NCBI RefSeq assembly: GCF_900100435.1
Contig: NZ_FNEX01000002.1
Location: 434,001-498,000, forward strand
Source of the DNA: Pedobacter sp. ok626
Lineage (GTDB): Bacteria; Bacteroidota; Bacteroidia; Sphingobacteriales; Sphingobacteriaceae
Length of the DNA: 64,000 nucleotides
Direction: 5' to 3'
Under the pieces are notes generated by a model. It did no database searches and was not told the origin of the DNA. It saw only the letters and a list, made by a program, of their open reading frames with translations. This document shows positions 53,626-63,626 of this stretch, piece after piece; position 1 is the first letter of the stretch, and every line of letters starts with the position of its first letter. Made by a program: the position numbers and the translations under genes.

Positions 53626-55155
53626 TTACCTCCAGAATTCATTTTGAACCAATAAAGAATTGCGATTGAGTACATCCTCTGCGATTGGCCAGAAGATACC
53701 ATTGGTACTGATGAGCTTGTTGAACTCGGTATTGTTCCGTTTAATCCGGTTGTAACGGACCTGATCGTACCAATTCCATCCTTCACCAATGAGCTCTCTC
53801 TTACGTTCTTTAAAAATGGCATCTATTAACCCACTGTTGGGGCCGGTATAACGGGCAAGTCCGCGTGCAAGTCGTACGTTATCCAGGGCATCAATGGCTG
53901 GTTCCACGTTTCCGATCACGGCCATAGATTCCGCATACAATAAGCTGATTTCTTCCAGACGGGTGAAAACAATTGCAGAACTGAACAAACCGAGAGAACC
54001 ATCAGTTGAAGCGTTACGGATGCATTTAATTTTACTGAACACGGTGCTTGCACTTCCGAAATTCGCAAAGAAATCAGTTACAGCACGCCCTGTCAACGGG
54101 TTGATAGAAAACCGCTGGTCTTTATCTTCGTTATAGATAGACAGGATGGTTGCGTCAGGAACATAAATCTGTGGAACTGGCTTGGTCACCAATGGCGCAG
54201 CAAGCGTGAGGTCTTCAATATGGCCAACGATACTGGCTTCCCGATCGCTCCAGGCAAAAGGAACACCAAATATCTGCGACGGATTTTTATCATAGAAAAG
54301 ACCGTCGACCTTCGAAATCCCTGCTGTTAGGGTATAACTGGCTCCGGAGCTCTGATAATACGTCAATACGAAGTTGGCGTAGCCCGAAGCATCAATGTAT
54401 TTCTCATTCCATGCGGCTATATGTGCCAGGATAGCATATGCGGATATTTTTGTTAACAATACCCCACTCCAATAGGTAGTGACTTGTCCGTAATACAATC
54501 CCGGGAAAACAGGGTCTATTACCGATCCATATCTAAAGGGAAGATCATTCACCGCTTTTAGCAACTCACTTTCTGCATAACCCAGTACCGCTTCTTTCGG
54601 AGCACGTGCTTTCTTTTCAAAGTTCCCATCGCTGGAAGAAGTGATCAGAGGCACATCACCCCAGATGCGCGTCATGTAGAAATAGGCAAAAGCACGCAAG
54701 GCCCTCATTTGTGCGATATCTACCTGATAATTTTTCTCCGTGTATTGCCTGTCGTTTTCCAATACTTCGTGTGCACGTTCGATGAATATGCTGGCACTAT
54801 TGATCACGGCATAAAACCTGCGCCAATTGCTAAGTGACTGCACTACAGGATAGGGCGCATTTAAATTACCACCGATCACAGCCTTCAAATCAAGGCGGGA
54901 AGTAGCTTTAAAATCACCGTTTCTGAGTTCTCCATATAGCCAGTGGCCATTATTATCGGCCATTGCTGCGCGAAGCAAGCCATAAGTGCCCAGTAATGCA
55001 GAGCGGGTATCGGTAATTGATTTCCAATGGTTTTCCTCATTAACCAGGTGAGAAGAAGGAACGTCCAGCTGTTTATTACATCCAGACCCCAATAATCCTA
55101 TGATCATTACTACCGTAAGGACGCGAAAGGGGATAGTTATTTTAGTAAACATCAT
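53626..55155 (-). CDS. SusD/RagB family surface lipoprotein, copy 1
   Basis: A 509-residue SusD-like protein (lipobox LLGSGC, then NKQLDVPSSHLV). Hallmarks are ENHWKSITDTRSALLGTYGLLRAAM, the helical MRALRAFAYFYMTRIWGDVPLIT, LEEISLLYAESMAVIGN and the C-terminal FKERKRELIGEGWNWYDQVRYNR. It binds ligand over the SusC1 barrel. It starts 9 nt after susC1 and is followed by the FAS1 protein. Confidence 0.94.
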   Translation of the reverse strand: MMFTKITIPFRVLTVVMIIGLLGSGCNKQLDVPSSHLVNEENHWKSITDTRSALLGTYGLLRAAMADNNGHWLYGELRNGDFKATSRLDLKAVIGGNLNAPYPVVQSLSNWRRFYAVINSASIFIERAHEVLENDRQYTEKNYQVDIAQMRALRAFAYFYMTRIWGDVPLITSSSDGNFEKKARAPKEAVLGYAESELLKAVNDLPFRYGSVIDPVFPGLYYGQVTTYWSGVLLTKISAYAILAHIAAWNEKYIDASGYANFVLTYYQSSGASYTLTAGISKVDGLFYDKNPSQIFGVPFAWSDREASIVGHIEDLTLAAPLVTKPVPQIYVPDATILSIYNEDKDQRFSINPLTGRAVTDFFANFGSASTVFSKIKCIRNASTDGSLGLFSSAIVFTRLEEISLLYAESMAVIGNVEPAIDALDNVRLARGLARYTGPNSGLIDAIFKERKRELIGEGWNWYDQVRYNRIKRNNTEFNKLISTNGIFWPIAEDVLNRNSLLVQNEFWR

Positions 55156-55163
55156 ATCTTTTT

Positions 55164-58145
55164 CTATAAATCGATTTTAAAACCTAGTGTATATGTTCTT
55201 GGAATAGATAATCCATAGCCTGAATCGATCCCGGTATAACCAACCAATTCAGGGTCGCCACCTGTATAAGGAGAAATTGTAAACAGGTTTGTTGCGGTTA
55301 CATATACCAGAAACCTGTGCTGCGTGCTCCTATCTTTGTTAAGAAAACTCATTCCGGCAAAATCATAGCCGAGGGAAAGGGATCTTAATTTCAGGAAGGA
55401 TCCGTTTTCAATGAAAATATCCTGGTCAGCACGATAGGCTTGCACGGCACTCCATGGATTGTAAACCGGATAGCTTGCGGCATTAAGGTCTTTTTTCCAG
55501 AAAGTAATTTCATCTATCGAAGAAATATCATTCTGGCCACCCCTATTAATAAAATCAAAACGATTGGCGGCAGCCTGGTTCAGGATATTACGGCCCAAAG
55601 CGAAATACAGGTTAAAGTCGAGACTGAACTTGCGATAAGTAAAGTTATTGGCGAAGTTTCCTGTTAATTTTGGTATATAGTTACCCAATGCAACTTTATC
55701 CCGTTCATTTATGGTATAATCTCCGTTCAAATCTTTCCAGCGAGGATCTCCGCCTTTAAATGCGAGTCCTTTGTAATTCAGGATCTGATAGTTTTGAGGG
55801 TTTACTGGTACATCAGCGTCAGTTTGGAATGCCTCACCCTGAGTTTTTAACACCCAGAACTTATCAATGGCTTCACCCACAACCAGCTTTTGGGTTCCGA
55901 TTAATATTTCTGAAATACCACCGGGAAGTGCTTTCAGCTTATTCTGATTATAACTGGCATTTACATTAGCCATCCAGTTAAATTGATCTTTCCTGCCTTT
56001 AAATATACTGGCTTGCAACATCAGTTCTACACCGCTATTATTTACATCCATTCCACTTTGATAGGAAGAAGTATAGCCTGACTCTGCTATAACCGGCATT
56101 GCCAATAACATGCGGTTATTATTTTTGCTATATAGCTCTAACCTTGCCTGAATCCTGCTATTGAGAAAGCCTGCATTCACACCAATATTGGTTTCCTGTA
56201 CATAAGACCAGGGAATATCATAACCCACCCAACCTGCAGTATATGGCCTCGATAAGGTACCAAATCCTGCATAAGAATAGAAAGCTGGGTTGGCAGACCA
56301 GCCCAAATCTACAGTGTACTGTGGCCCGGCAGCAAATCTGTCGTTCAATAACAGGTTACCTATCCGGCTCCAGGATGCCGTTACTGAAAGTGATGAAATG
56401 GCCGATTTGTCCTGAGGCAATATTTTATTAAAATTGTATTCAGCATTAACAATTGGTGAAATGAACCATCTTGCGCTTGGTTGCATATTAGAGGAGCCAT
56501 CCGTTCTTGCTACTGCGGTTAAAGACAATTCATCGTTATAATTATACTCCGCTTTGGCGAACAGAGAACTTAGATTTGCTTTTTGTCGGTCTGTAAAACG
56601 AAACACAATAAAGTCTTTAGGCAATAAGTAATCTGACTCTTTTGAATTCCCGTTTACCACATTAATCCTGATGTAATCACTTGATCCTTTATAACCGTAG
56701 GCATAATTGTAACGATTAAAATCTGATTGAAAAGAATGTCCGGCTTCCAGGTTTAATTTGTGTTTTTCATTAAAATCGTGTTTATAACTAACAGAATTCT
56801 CGATAACCACACGTTGGTTATAGCCATAATAATTAGAGACATAATTGTTCCCGTCGAGCATGGTGGACGGAAAAAACACATCACGCGTGCTTTCATTATA
56901 GTCGAAGCCTACACGCGAAGTGAAATCCAGTTTCTTAAATTTCGCTGATAAGGAGAAATATCCCTGAATAGCACTGTTTTTATTGTCATCAAATGACTTG
57001 GCCTGATATTCATTTAACAAATTGCCATAGATGATCTTATTCGGTGCAATCGGACTTGTTAAATCCGGGATATACTGCATTTCCGAGAAACGATCCCGAA
57101 ATGACCTGTTCCGGTCACGTTCCAGTCTTGTTGCATTGATCATACTGGAAACCGTTAACCATGGCAATGGCAACATATTGATGAAGAAAGAAGCATTATA
57201 CTTGTCCAGTTTGGTGTCATCCGCATTACCGGATGTGCTTGTGTTTCCTCCGAAAAACCGAAAATTTGAGCGGTTTGTCCCGCCGGTTATACTGGCGTTT
57301 ACGGAGCGTACAGGGCTTGTTTTATAATACAAATCTGTCCAGTTAGAAGGACCATAATAATTTTCATTGGTTGCATCTCTTAAATAAGCCGGATAATTAT
57401 CCATATCGGCAGGACTGGCAAATTTCTGATAGAACGGCATTCTGAAAGTGCTTTCATCCTGTGCATTGGTGGTCGTCAGGTTATCCTTCTGGGCCATCCC
57501 AAAATAGCTGTTCACACTAATCTGCTTCATACCTGCCTGAGCATTCTTGGTCGTAATCAAAATAGCTCCGTTAGCGGCCCTGGGGCCGTAAATAGCGGCA
57601 GCAGCTCCTCCTTTAACTACGTTGATGGACTCAATATTGTCCATATCAATGGTAGCCAGCAGGTTTGTCGCAGTTCCTATAGGCGCATAGTCAAACTTCT
57701 GGACATCGAACATAAAAGGGTTGTCCTGTATCAGCGGAATACCGTTAACATATACCTGCGGCTGTACCTGATAAATATCTTTTCTGGAAAGCAGTGGCAT
57801 CGAAAGTCCCCTTATCAGTAGGCTTTGCTCTGTAGTACCAGGTTCACCGTTTGTTTCCTGCACATATACTCCTGCGGCATTTCCTTTCAGGACTTGTTGA
57901 AGGGAAACGAATGGATACATGGCGATCTTCTTAACATTTAATGAGTCGACATTTCTTATGGAGACAAATCGCCTTAGTTCTACAATTCCTGAATCCTTTG
58001 CCACGGTGTCCTGTAAGGAATTCTTTGCTGTGGTATCCTGAAAAACGGCACTATATCCACTTAGCGGAAAACCAAGACCAACAAGAAAAAAAGACACAAG
58101 GATCCATTGACAATTCATGTGTTTAATAATTCGGGTATTTCTCAT
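55164..58145 (-). CDS. SusC/RagA family TonB-dependent transporter, copy 1 (no N-terminal carboxypeptidase-like domain)
   Basis: A 993-residue SusC-type receptor with signal peptide ending near SGYSA. The plug is recognisable by SLQQVLKGNAAGVYVQETNGEPG, SLLIRGLSMP, VYVNGIPLI, INVVKGGAAAAIYGPRAANGAILITTKNA, and the barrel closes with SIPRTYTLGFKIDL. Unlike typical SusC and unlike copy 2, the 50-60 residues before the plug are short and polar (repeats of DTxAK) with no CarboxypepD_reg-like beta sandwich. It is the first gene of the operon, divergent from the HTCS. A start at 58118 (MNCQWIL) is an alternative. Confidence 0.92.
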   Translation of the reverse strand: MRNTRIIKHMNCQWILVSFFLVGLGFPLSGYSAVFQDTTAKNSLQDTVAKDSGIVELRRFVSIRNVDSLNVKKIAMYPFVSLQQVLKGNAAGVYVQETNGEPGTTEQSLLIRGLSMPLLSRKDIYQVQPQVYVNGIPLIQDNPFMFDVQKFDYAPIGTATNLLATIDMDNIESINVVKGGAAAAIYGPRAANGAILITTKNAQAGMKQISVNSYFGMAQKDNLTTTNAQDESTFRMPFYQKFASPADMDNYPAYLRDATNENYYGPSNWTDLYYKTSPVRSVNASITGGTNRSNFRFFGGNTSTSGNADDTKLDKYNASFFINMLPLPWLTVSSMINATRLERDRNRSFRDRFSEMQYIPDLTSPIAPNKIIYGNLLNEYQAKSFDDNKNSAIQGYFSLSAKFKKLDFTSRVGFDYNESTRDVFFPSTMLDGNNYVSNYYGYNQRVVIENSVSYKHDFNEKHKLNLEAGHSFQSDFNRYNYAYGYKGSSDYIRINVVNGNSKESDYLLPKDFIVFRFTDRQKANLSSLFAKAEYNYNDELSLTAVARTDGSSNMQPSARWFISPIVNAEYNFNKILPQDKSAISSLSVTASWSRIGNLLLNDRFAAGPQYTVDLGWSANPAFYSYAGFGTLSRPYTAGWVGYDIPWSYVQETNIGVNAGFLNSRIQARLELYSKNNNRMLLAMPVIAESGYTSSYQSGMDVNNSGVELMLQASIFKGRKDQFNWMANVNASYNQNKLKALPGGISEILIGTQKLVVGEAIDKFWVLKTQGEAFQTDADVPVNPQNYQILNYKGLAFKGGDPRWKDLNGDYTINERDKVALGNYIPKLTGNFANNFTYRKFSLDFNLYFALGRNILNQAAANRFDFINRGGQNDISSIDEITFWKKDLNAASYPVYNPWSAVQAYRADQDIFIENGSFLKLRSLSLGYDFAGMSFLNKDRSTQHRFLVYVTATNLFTISPYTGGDPELVGYTGIDSGYGLSIPRTYTLGFKIDL

Positions 58146-58635
58146 CCGTTATTTTGTTTTTTAATGGTTCTTATGGGCTTGGATGCCCGGTTTATTCAAT
58201 TGCAGTTGTTAAAGTATAATGCGCTGAATAAATCATACAGCAATCATACGTCCAGCTGTCAGGTCATTTGTCTGCAGCAACCGCTAACTTGTAAGTGATG
58301 AAATGTTATTAATTGGTTAGTAGTTTGGTAAGGTTAAGTCTAAAGACTTATAGGTTTAGTCAAATTTTATTCATACGTGTTTGGTTTAGTGTTTGGTTGT
58401 TTTTGTCTTAACATTATATACATATTATTCGCTGGTTAGGGCTTTATGGTCTGGTATGAGCTAAATATGATTTAGTATACCGCCTTTAGAATATTACATT
58501 GTTCAGACAGTCAAAGCTGTAATATTATTTGTCCAAAAAAGATGAATATTCTAAAAAAAAGGGTAGAAAAATCATTAACAATAGCAGATATTTCTATCTT
58601 TAGCGCTGATAAATAGACAATAACAGGGAATTCTT
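58146..58635. promoter_or_regulatory. Divergent control region between susC1 and the HTCS gene
   Basis: 490 bp without a gene. It holds a 10-bp direct repeat GTGTTTGGTT at 58377-58386 and 58389-58398 (12-bp period), a 16-bp inverted repeat TAAGTCTAAAGACTTA at 58335-58350, several GGTTTAG/GGTTAAG variants from 58313 to 58398, and an inverted pair AATATTAC (58490-58497)/GTAATATT (58519-58526). These are candidate operator sites for the AraC-type output domain of the HTCS. No full-consensus promoter was found for either gene. Confidence 0.5.
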
Positions 58636-61600
58636 ATGAAGATTACTAAATGGAAACTGATTAATTTGTGCTTTTCCATTGCCGTATTTTTTCATCCCGC
58701 CCAAGCCCAGCATCCACTTTCTTTTAGCAACTATACAATTGAAAATGGGTTGTCGCAAAACTCCGTGATATCGGTTACTCAGGATAAATCGGACTTTATG
58801 TGGTTCGGTACACGGCAGGGCCTAAACCGATATGATGGCCACCAGTTTAAAAGCTATATCAATCATCCGGCAGACCGAAGCAGTCTGTCCAATAATGAAG
58901 TTCAAACTTTATTGACTGATGCTGGAGGAACCCTATGGGTGGGAACAGCGAATGGACTAAATAGATATGATTCCGGATCCGACACTTTTACTCAGATCCC
59001 AACTCGTTCAAAGCAAGGCCTAAGCCAAGGTGGTATTGAATGCCTTTATGAAGACTCCGATAAAAATTTATGGGTGGGAACTTTAGGCGGGCTTAACCTA
59101 TTAACGGACAAAAACAAGAACACTTTTAAGTCTTTCAAGTTTAAGGGAATAAAGGATGATGGTGTTGAAGGCATCTACGCCATTTTTAAAGATACTCGTG
59201 GCAACCTCTGGATTGGAACCGGTAACGGATTGTTGTGTATGCGCCTAAAAAATGGTCACTACAAATACGAGCGGTTTAAGTACGACCCGGGAAATAAATC
59301 TGGAATTAGCTCTAACTACATCACCTGCATCAATACCGATGCCCAAAACAATTTATGGATAGGAACAGGTAATGGAGTGTGTCTGTATAATTATTCGACC
59401 AAATCTTTTACCGTTTATAGTCATGATAATAATGATCCCAACTCTATTGTACACAATGACGTTAGGACAATAACGAAAGATAAGCAAGGCATGCTCTGGA
59501 TTGGTACTCAAGAAGGCTTAAGTATTTTAGATCCGGTAAGTAAAAAATTTACTAATTACCAGCATGATCCGGAGTTAAAAAACAGCATCAGTCACAATTC
59601 TGTGCATAGTATATACCAGGACATTAACCAAACCATGTGGGTAGGTACCTATTTTGGCGGCGTTAATTACAGTCACCAGATTGCGACAAGGTTTAAAGCT
59701 TATCAGAATAGCAAATTAAAATCTAGTATCAGTAGCAACATCCTCAGTTCTATTGTGGAGGATGAGCACAACAACCTTTGGATCGCAACAGAAGGTGGGG
59801 GTCTAGATTACCTTGACAGAAAGACCAATACCTACAGAAGCTACAAAACAGACCCTAATGATCCGACCAGTATCACCTCTAACCTGATTAAAATCATGTG
59901 CAAAGAGAATTCGGGCAAGGCTGAGCTGATTATTGGGACGCATTATGGTGGACTAAATATTTTTAATCCTAAAACAGGAAAGTTTAAACGCATTATCAAT
60001 GTAAAAGACGCTAAAAACTCTCCCGGCACTGCCGAAATTGTGGCTTTGCGCCAGGATAGTTATGGCACGATATGGATTGGCTCTCAAAATGGGCTATCCA
60101 TTTTAAGGAGACAGCATGGAATTTTCCCCGATCACACAACAAAAAGTGTTCTAGAGAAGTACCTAAAAAAAAAAAGGGGTGTACAGGTGCTTTTTGAGGA
60201 TCAAAAGAAAAATCTTTGGCTAGGAACATCTGCCGGTTTATATCGATATAATTTTAGCACCAGACTTCTGAGTCATTTTACCAAGAATGAGAATGATAGC
60301 ACCAGGCTAAAATCTGATTATATCAATTGTGTGGTTCAAACTGCTAAGGGTTTGATCTGTGTGGGTACTTATTTTGGGGGTATCAGTATATATAACGAGC
60401 AGACAAACCATTTTAAGACCTATATGGAAGCGGACGGTTTGGCCAATAACAACGTAGTTGGTATTGTTGAGGATGATGCCGGCAATTTGTGGATCAGCAC
60501 GGCCAATGGCTTATCTCAGTTAAATTTAACCGCCGGAAAATTTAGAAATTATACAAAGAGTGATGGACTGGCAGGGAATGAATTTAATGCCCGGTCCTAT
60601 TTTAAAGATAGTAAAGGTGAGATCTTTTTAGGTGGACTAAATGGTCTAAGTTCTTTTCATCCTAAGGAAATTGAAACGAATAACTATAAGGCCCCGCTTG
60701 TTTTTACGGGCTTAAAACTATTTAATCAACCTGTAGAAGTTGCTGGGCCTGATGGGCTTTTAAAGGAACAGATTCTCATTACGAAAGAAATCACCTTTAA
60801 ACATGATCAAAACCACTTTACCTTAGGCTTTGCGCTATTAAATTACATCAAGCCAGACAAAAATAAATATGCCTACAAATTAGAAGGCTATGATGATCAA
60901 TGGAACTATACCGACAACCCAAGCGCCATTTATACAAACTTACCTTCGGGGAACTATCATTTTATAGTTAAAGGTATAAATAATGACGGCATAGCTGGGA
61001 GTAACCAGGCCAGTGTCAAAATAAAGATCCTGCCACCAATATGGGCCAGCTGGTGGGCATACCTACTTTATGCGCTTGTATTTTCTGTCATCTTATTCCT
61101 TACAGTAAGGTATCTTTTTATCCGGGCATTACTCAAAAGGTCGGAAGATGTACAAAAGATGAAATTGAATTTCTTCACCTATGTATCTCATGAAATACGT
61201 ACTCCCCTAACCTTGATTCTTGGCCCGCTTGAACATCTACTAAAGACAACTAAGGATAATCCTGAAATCAACAAGCAGGTACTTCCTATTAAAAATAACG
61301 CAGATCGACTAATGAGGCTCGTCACAGAGCTAATGGACTTTAGAAAGGCTGAGACCGGTCATTTAAAATTACATATTGCCAGTGGCAATATTATTGAGTT
61401 TACGCAGGAGATTTTCCATGCTTTCCAGCATCTGGCTGATACGCGAAATATTCATTATACGTTTGAGTACAAACAGGAGTACATTGAGCTCTATTTTGAC
61501 AAGGTTCAGTTGGAGAAAGTGCTGTTTAATTTGCTCTCTAACGCTTTTAAATTTACTAAAGACCATGGCAGCATAACGGTTTCCATCGAAGAAAAGCTGC

Positions 61601-62727
61601 AAGAAGTAATCCTAAAAGTAAGAGATAATGGAAAAGGTATCCCACAGGAGAGTCAGCAAAAGTTGTTTAGCGACTTCTTTCAGGTTGATGAGCAAGGATC
61701 GGGGCATATTGGCTCTGGTATTGGTCTGGCACTATCCAAAAGCATCGTTGAATCGCATCACGGAAGTATAGGAATTGAGAGTAGTCCAGCAACAGCAGTT
61801 CAACCCGGTGACACTTGCTTTACCTTAACGCTTAAAAAGGGCAAGAGTCATTTTAAAAACATTGAGTTAATAGATACTCAATATCACCATTCAGGAAGTA
61901 CGATTTATACCGTGCCTGCGGCTGTTGATACAGTTGAGCTTGAAACAAAAGTTACAGCAACAGAAACGATTCTAATCGTTGAGGACAATCCAGAGATCAG
62001 GCAAATGCTAATGGGCCTATTGGGGACCGATTATCGGGTTAGTGAGTGTGGGGATGGATTGGATGGTTGGGAGACGGCCACTGAATTACTCCCAGATTTG
62101 ATCATTTGCGATGTGATGATGCCAGTAATGGATGGACTTGAACTCTGCAAAAAGTTAAAAACGGATGAGCGTACCAGCCATATCCCTGTGATTTTATTAA
62201 CGGCCAAATCATCTCAGATGCATCAGGTAGACGGATTGGAGACTGGCGCCGATTGTTATATCACCAAGCCTTTCAATATTGATTTATTAAAGCTAAACAT
62301 CAGAAACCTACTTCAATCAAGGGCAACGATGCGACAGAAGTTTAGTAAAGAGGTTAGCCTGCAGCCTCAAAACATTACGGTTAGCACGGTAGAGCATACT
62401 TTTATGATTAAAATCGTGCAGTATATAGAGGACCATATGTCTGACCAGGATTTTAGTGTTCCAGAGTTGGCCACCAATATTGGCATGAGTCAGCCTGTAT
62501 TGTATAAAAAAATAAGAGCGATTACAGATTTGTCTGTGAATGACTTTATAAAAACCATTCGGTTAAAAAAAGCGGCCCAACTCCTCGCTCAAAAAACTTA
62601 CAATGTATCCGAAGTCTCGTACCTGGTAGGGTTTAATGATCCGAAATACTTTAGCCGTGAATTCAGAAAACAGTTTGGCCATACGCCTAAGGCCTATGTA
62701 AGCAGTTTAACAACGCAACAATTATAG
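58636..62727 (+). CDS. Hybrid two-component system sensor/regulator (HTCS)
   Basis: A 1363-residue single-protein signalling system. Order: signal peptide (1-24), about 14 two-component-regulator propeller repeats (about 30-690, pieces such as LWVGTANGLNRYD, LWIGTGNGVCLYN), a Y_Y_Y domain (about 735-798), TM (about 803-830), HisKA with phospho-His852 in YVSHEIRTPLTLILGPLEHLL (in part), HATPase (NLLSNAFKFT, VRDNGKGI, GSGIGLALSKSIVESHHGSI), receiver with phospho-Asp1159 in IICDVMMPVMDG and K in ITKPFN, and a C-terminal AraC-type HTH (about 1265-1360). The periplasmic part senses a ligand from the imported substrate and the HTH activates the adjacent susC1 operon. Divergent placement supports this pairing. 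Confidence 0.96.
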   Translation: MKITKWKLINLCFSIAVFFHPAQAQHPLSFSNYTIENGLSQNSVISVTQDKSDFMWFGTRQGLNRYDGHQFKSYINHPADRSSLSNNEVQTLLTDAGGTLWVGTANGLNRYDSGSDTFTQIPTRSKQGLSQGGIECLYEDSDKNLWVGTLGGLNLLTDKNKNTFKSFKFKGIKDDGVEGIYAIFKDTRGNLWIGTGNGLLCMRLKNGHYKYERFKYDPGNKSGISSNYITCINTDAQNNLWIGTGNGVCLYNYSTKSFTVYSHDNNDPNSIVHNDVRTITKDKQGMLWIGTQEGLSILDPVSKKFTNYQHDPELKNSISHNSVHSIYQDINQTMWVGTYFGGVNYSHQIATRFKAYQNSKLKSSISSNILSSIVEDEHNNLWIATEGGGLDYLDRKTNTYRSYKTDPNDPTSITSNLIKIMCKENSGKAELIIGTHYGGLNIFNPKTGKFKRIINVKDAKNSPGTAEIVALRQDSYGTIWIGSQNGLSILRRQHGIFPDHTTKSVLEKYLKKKRGVQVLFEDQKKNLWLGTSAGLYRYNFSTRLLSHFTKNENDSTRLKSDYINCVVQTAKGLICVGTYFGGISIYNEQTNHFKTYMEADGLANNNVVGIVEDDAGNLWISTANGLSQLNLTAGKFRNYTKSDGLAGNEFNARSYFKDSKGEIFLGGLNGLSSFHPKEIETNNYKAPLVFTGLKLFNQPVEVAGPDGLLKEQILITKEITFKHDQNHFTLGFALLNYIKPDKNKYAYKLEGYDDQWNYTDNPSAIYTNLPSGNYHFIVKGINNDGIAGSNQASVKIKILPPIWASWWAYLLYALVFSVILFLTVRYLFIRALLKRSEDVQKMKLNFFTYVSHEIRTPLTLILGPLEHLLKTTKDNPEINKQVLPIKNNADRLMRLVTELMDFRKAETGHLKLHIASGNIIEFTQEIFHAFQHLADTRNIHYTFEYKQEYIELYFDKVQLEKVLFNLLSNAFKFTKDHGSITVSIEEKLQEVILKVRDNGKGIPQESQQKLFSDFFQVDEQGSGHIGSGIGLALSKSIVESHHGSIGIESSPATAVQPGDTCFTLTLKKGKSHFKNIELIDTQYHHSGSTIYTVPAAVDTVELETKVTATETILIVEDNPEIRQMLMGLLGTDYRVSECGDGLDGWETATELLPDLIICDVMMPVMDGLELCKKLKTDERTSHIPVILLTAKSSQMHQVDGLETGADCYITKPFNIDLLKLNIRNLLQSRATMRQKFSKEVSLQPQNITVSTVEHTFMIKIVQYIEDHMSDQDFSVPELATNIGMSQPVLYKKIRAITDLSVNDFIKTIRLKKAAQLLAQKTYNVSEVSYLVGFNDPKYFSREFRKQFGHTPKAYVSSLTTQQL

Positions 62728-62855
62728 CTTTTAAATTACCTTTTAAGGGCATATCATTATATTATTTATAATAATTCTAAATAAATTTCATAAGTCTGGA
62801 TTTACTTTATAGATTAGCATAATTTTTAATCATTCTAAATAGCTAACAAAAGAAT

Positions 62856-63566
62856 ATGAAATCATTACTACTTGCATTATTATTTACGCTAGGCACCTGT
62901 CAATTATTTGCTCATGCTTTATGGATAGAAACAGCTTCATCAGGAAAAGCGGGACAGGCTCAGGAGGTAAAAGTATATTATGGAGAATATGCGACTAACG
63001 AACGCGAAGAAACCGCCAAATGGTACTCGGACGTTAAAGACTTTACTTTATGGTTGACTGCTCCAGGGAAAGAAAAAGTTAAACTGGGTACTACTCCAGG
63101 ACCTAATTTTTACAGCGCGAGCTTTGCTCCTGAAGGAAATGGCCAATTTGTAATAACGGTTAGCCATGAAGCAAAAGAACTTGGAGGTACTACAAAATAT
63201 GAATTTATAGCCGCTGCCATTGTAACAGTTGGTAAACCAGGTGCCATAAATGTTGCCGCGATTCCAGTATCTCTGAAAGTGCATACTGCTGAGGCCAAAA
63301 CTTACAAGGTTAATTCTCCTGTACAAATAAAAGCGGTAGCGAATGGTAAGCCACTAGCTAAGACAACAGTATCGGTATTTTCTCCTGAAGGCTGGAGCAA
63401 AGAGGTAACAACTGATGAAAACGGACTGATAACTTTTAGCCCAATCTGGCCAGGAAGATATGTTCTTGAAGTATCAGCTCGTGAAAAAACTGAAGGCACA
63501 CATAATGGCAAAGCCTATACTGCTGCATGGCAAGGAGCTACTTCAAGTTTTGAGGTCAGCAAATAG
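62856..63566 (+). CDS. DUF4198 domain periplasmic protein
   Basis: A 236-residue exported protein with signal peptide (MKSLLLALLFTLGTCQLFA) and a mature N-terminus HALWIET, which matches DUF4198 proteins, where this His-containing start follows the cleavage site. The first half (about 20-130) is an all-beta domain and the second (about 135-235) is an Ig-like domain with VNSPVQIKAVANGKPLAKTTVSVFSPEGW and YTAAWQGATSSFEV. DUF4198 members are often linked to metal (Ni/Co) uptake or TonB receptors, but no such partner is adjacent. It lies 128 nt after the HTCS gene, so may be separate from it. Confidence 0.82.
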   Translation: MKSLLLALLFTLGTCQLFAHALWIETASSGKAGQAQEVKVYYGEYATNEREETAKWYSDVKDFTLWLTAPGKEKVKLGTTPGPNFYSASFAPEGNGQFVITVSHEAKELGGTTKYEFIAAAIVTVGKPGAINVAAIPVSLKVHTAEAKTYKVNSPVQIKAVANGKPLAKTTVSVFSPEGWSKEVTTDENGLITFSPIWPGRYVLEVSAREKTEGTHNGKAYTAAWQGATSSFEVSK

Positions 63567-63574
63567 CATTAAGT

Positions 63575-63617
63575 CCTGCCTGCACACATACTTTGGTTAG
63601 AGTGTGTGCAGTGCAGG
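63575..63617. terminator. Bidirectional terminator between DUF4198 gene and desaturase gene
   Basis: CCTGC-CTGCACACA (63575-63588) pairs with TGTGTGCAG-t-GCAGG (63603-63617): a 14-bp stem with one bulged T and a 14-nt loop, between convergent genes, followed by TAATTTTTA on the plus side. Confidence 0.8.
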
Positions 63618-63626
63618 CGCTAATTT

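Noticed and set aside
53619..53822. N-terminal extension of the FAS1 protein (copy 1)
   Set aside because: Lies in the coding region of susD1 and lacks a leader; the ATG at 53618 gives a proper lipoprotein signal.
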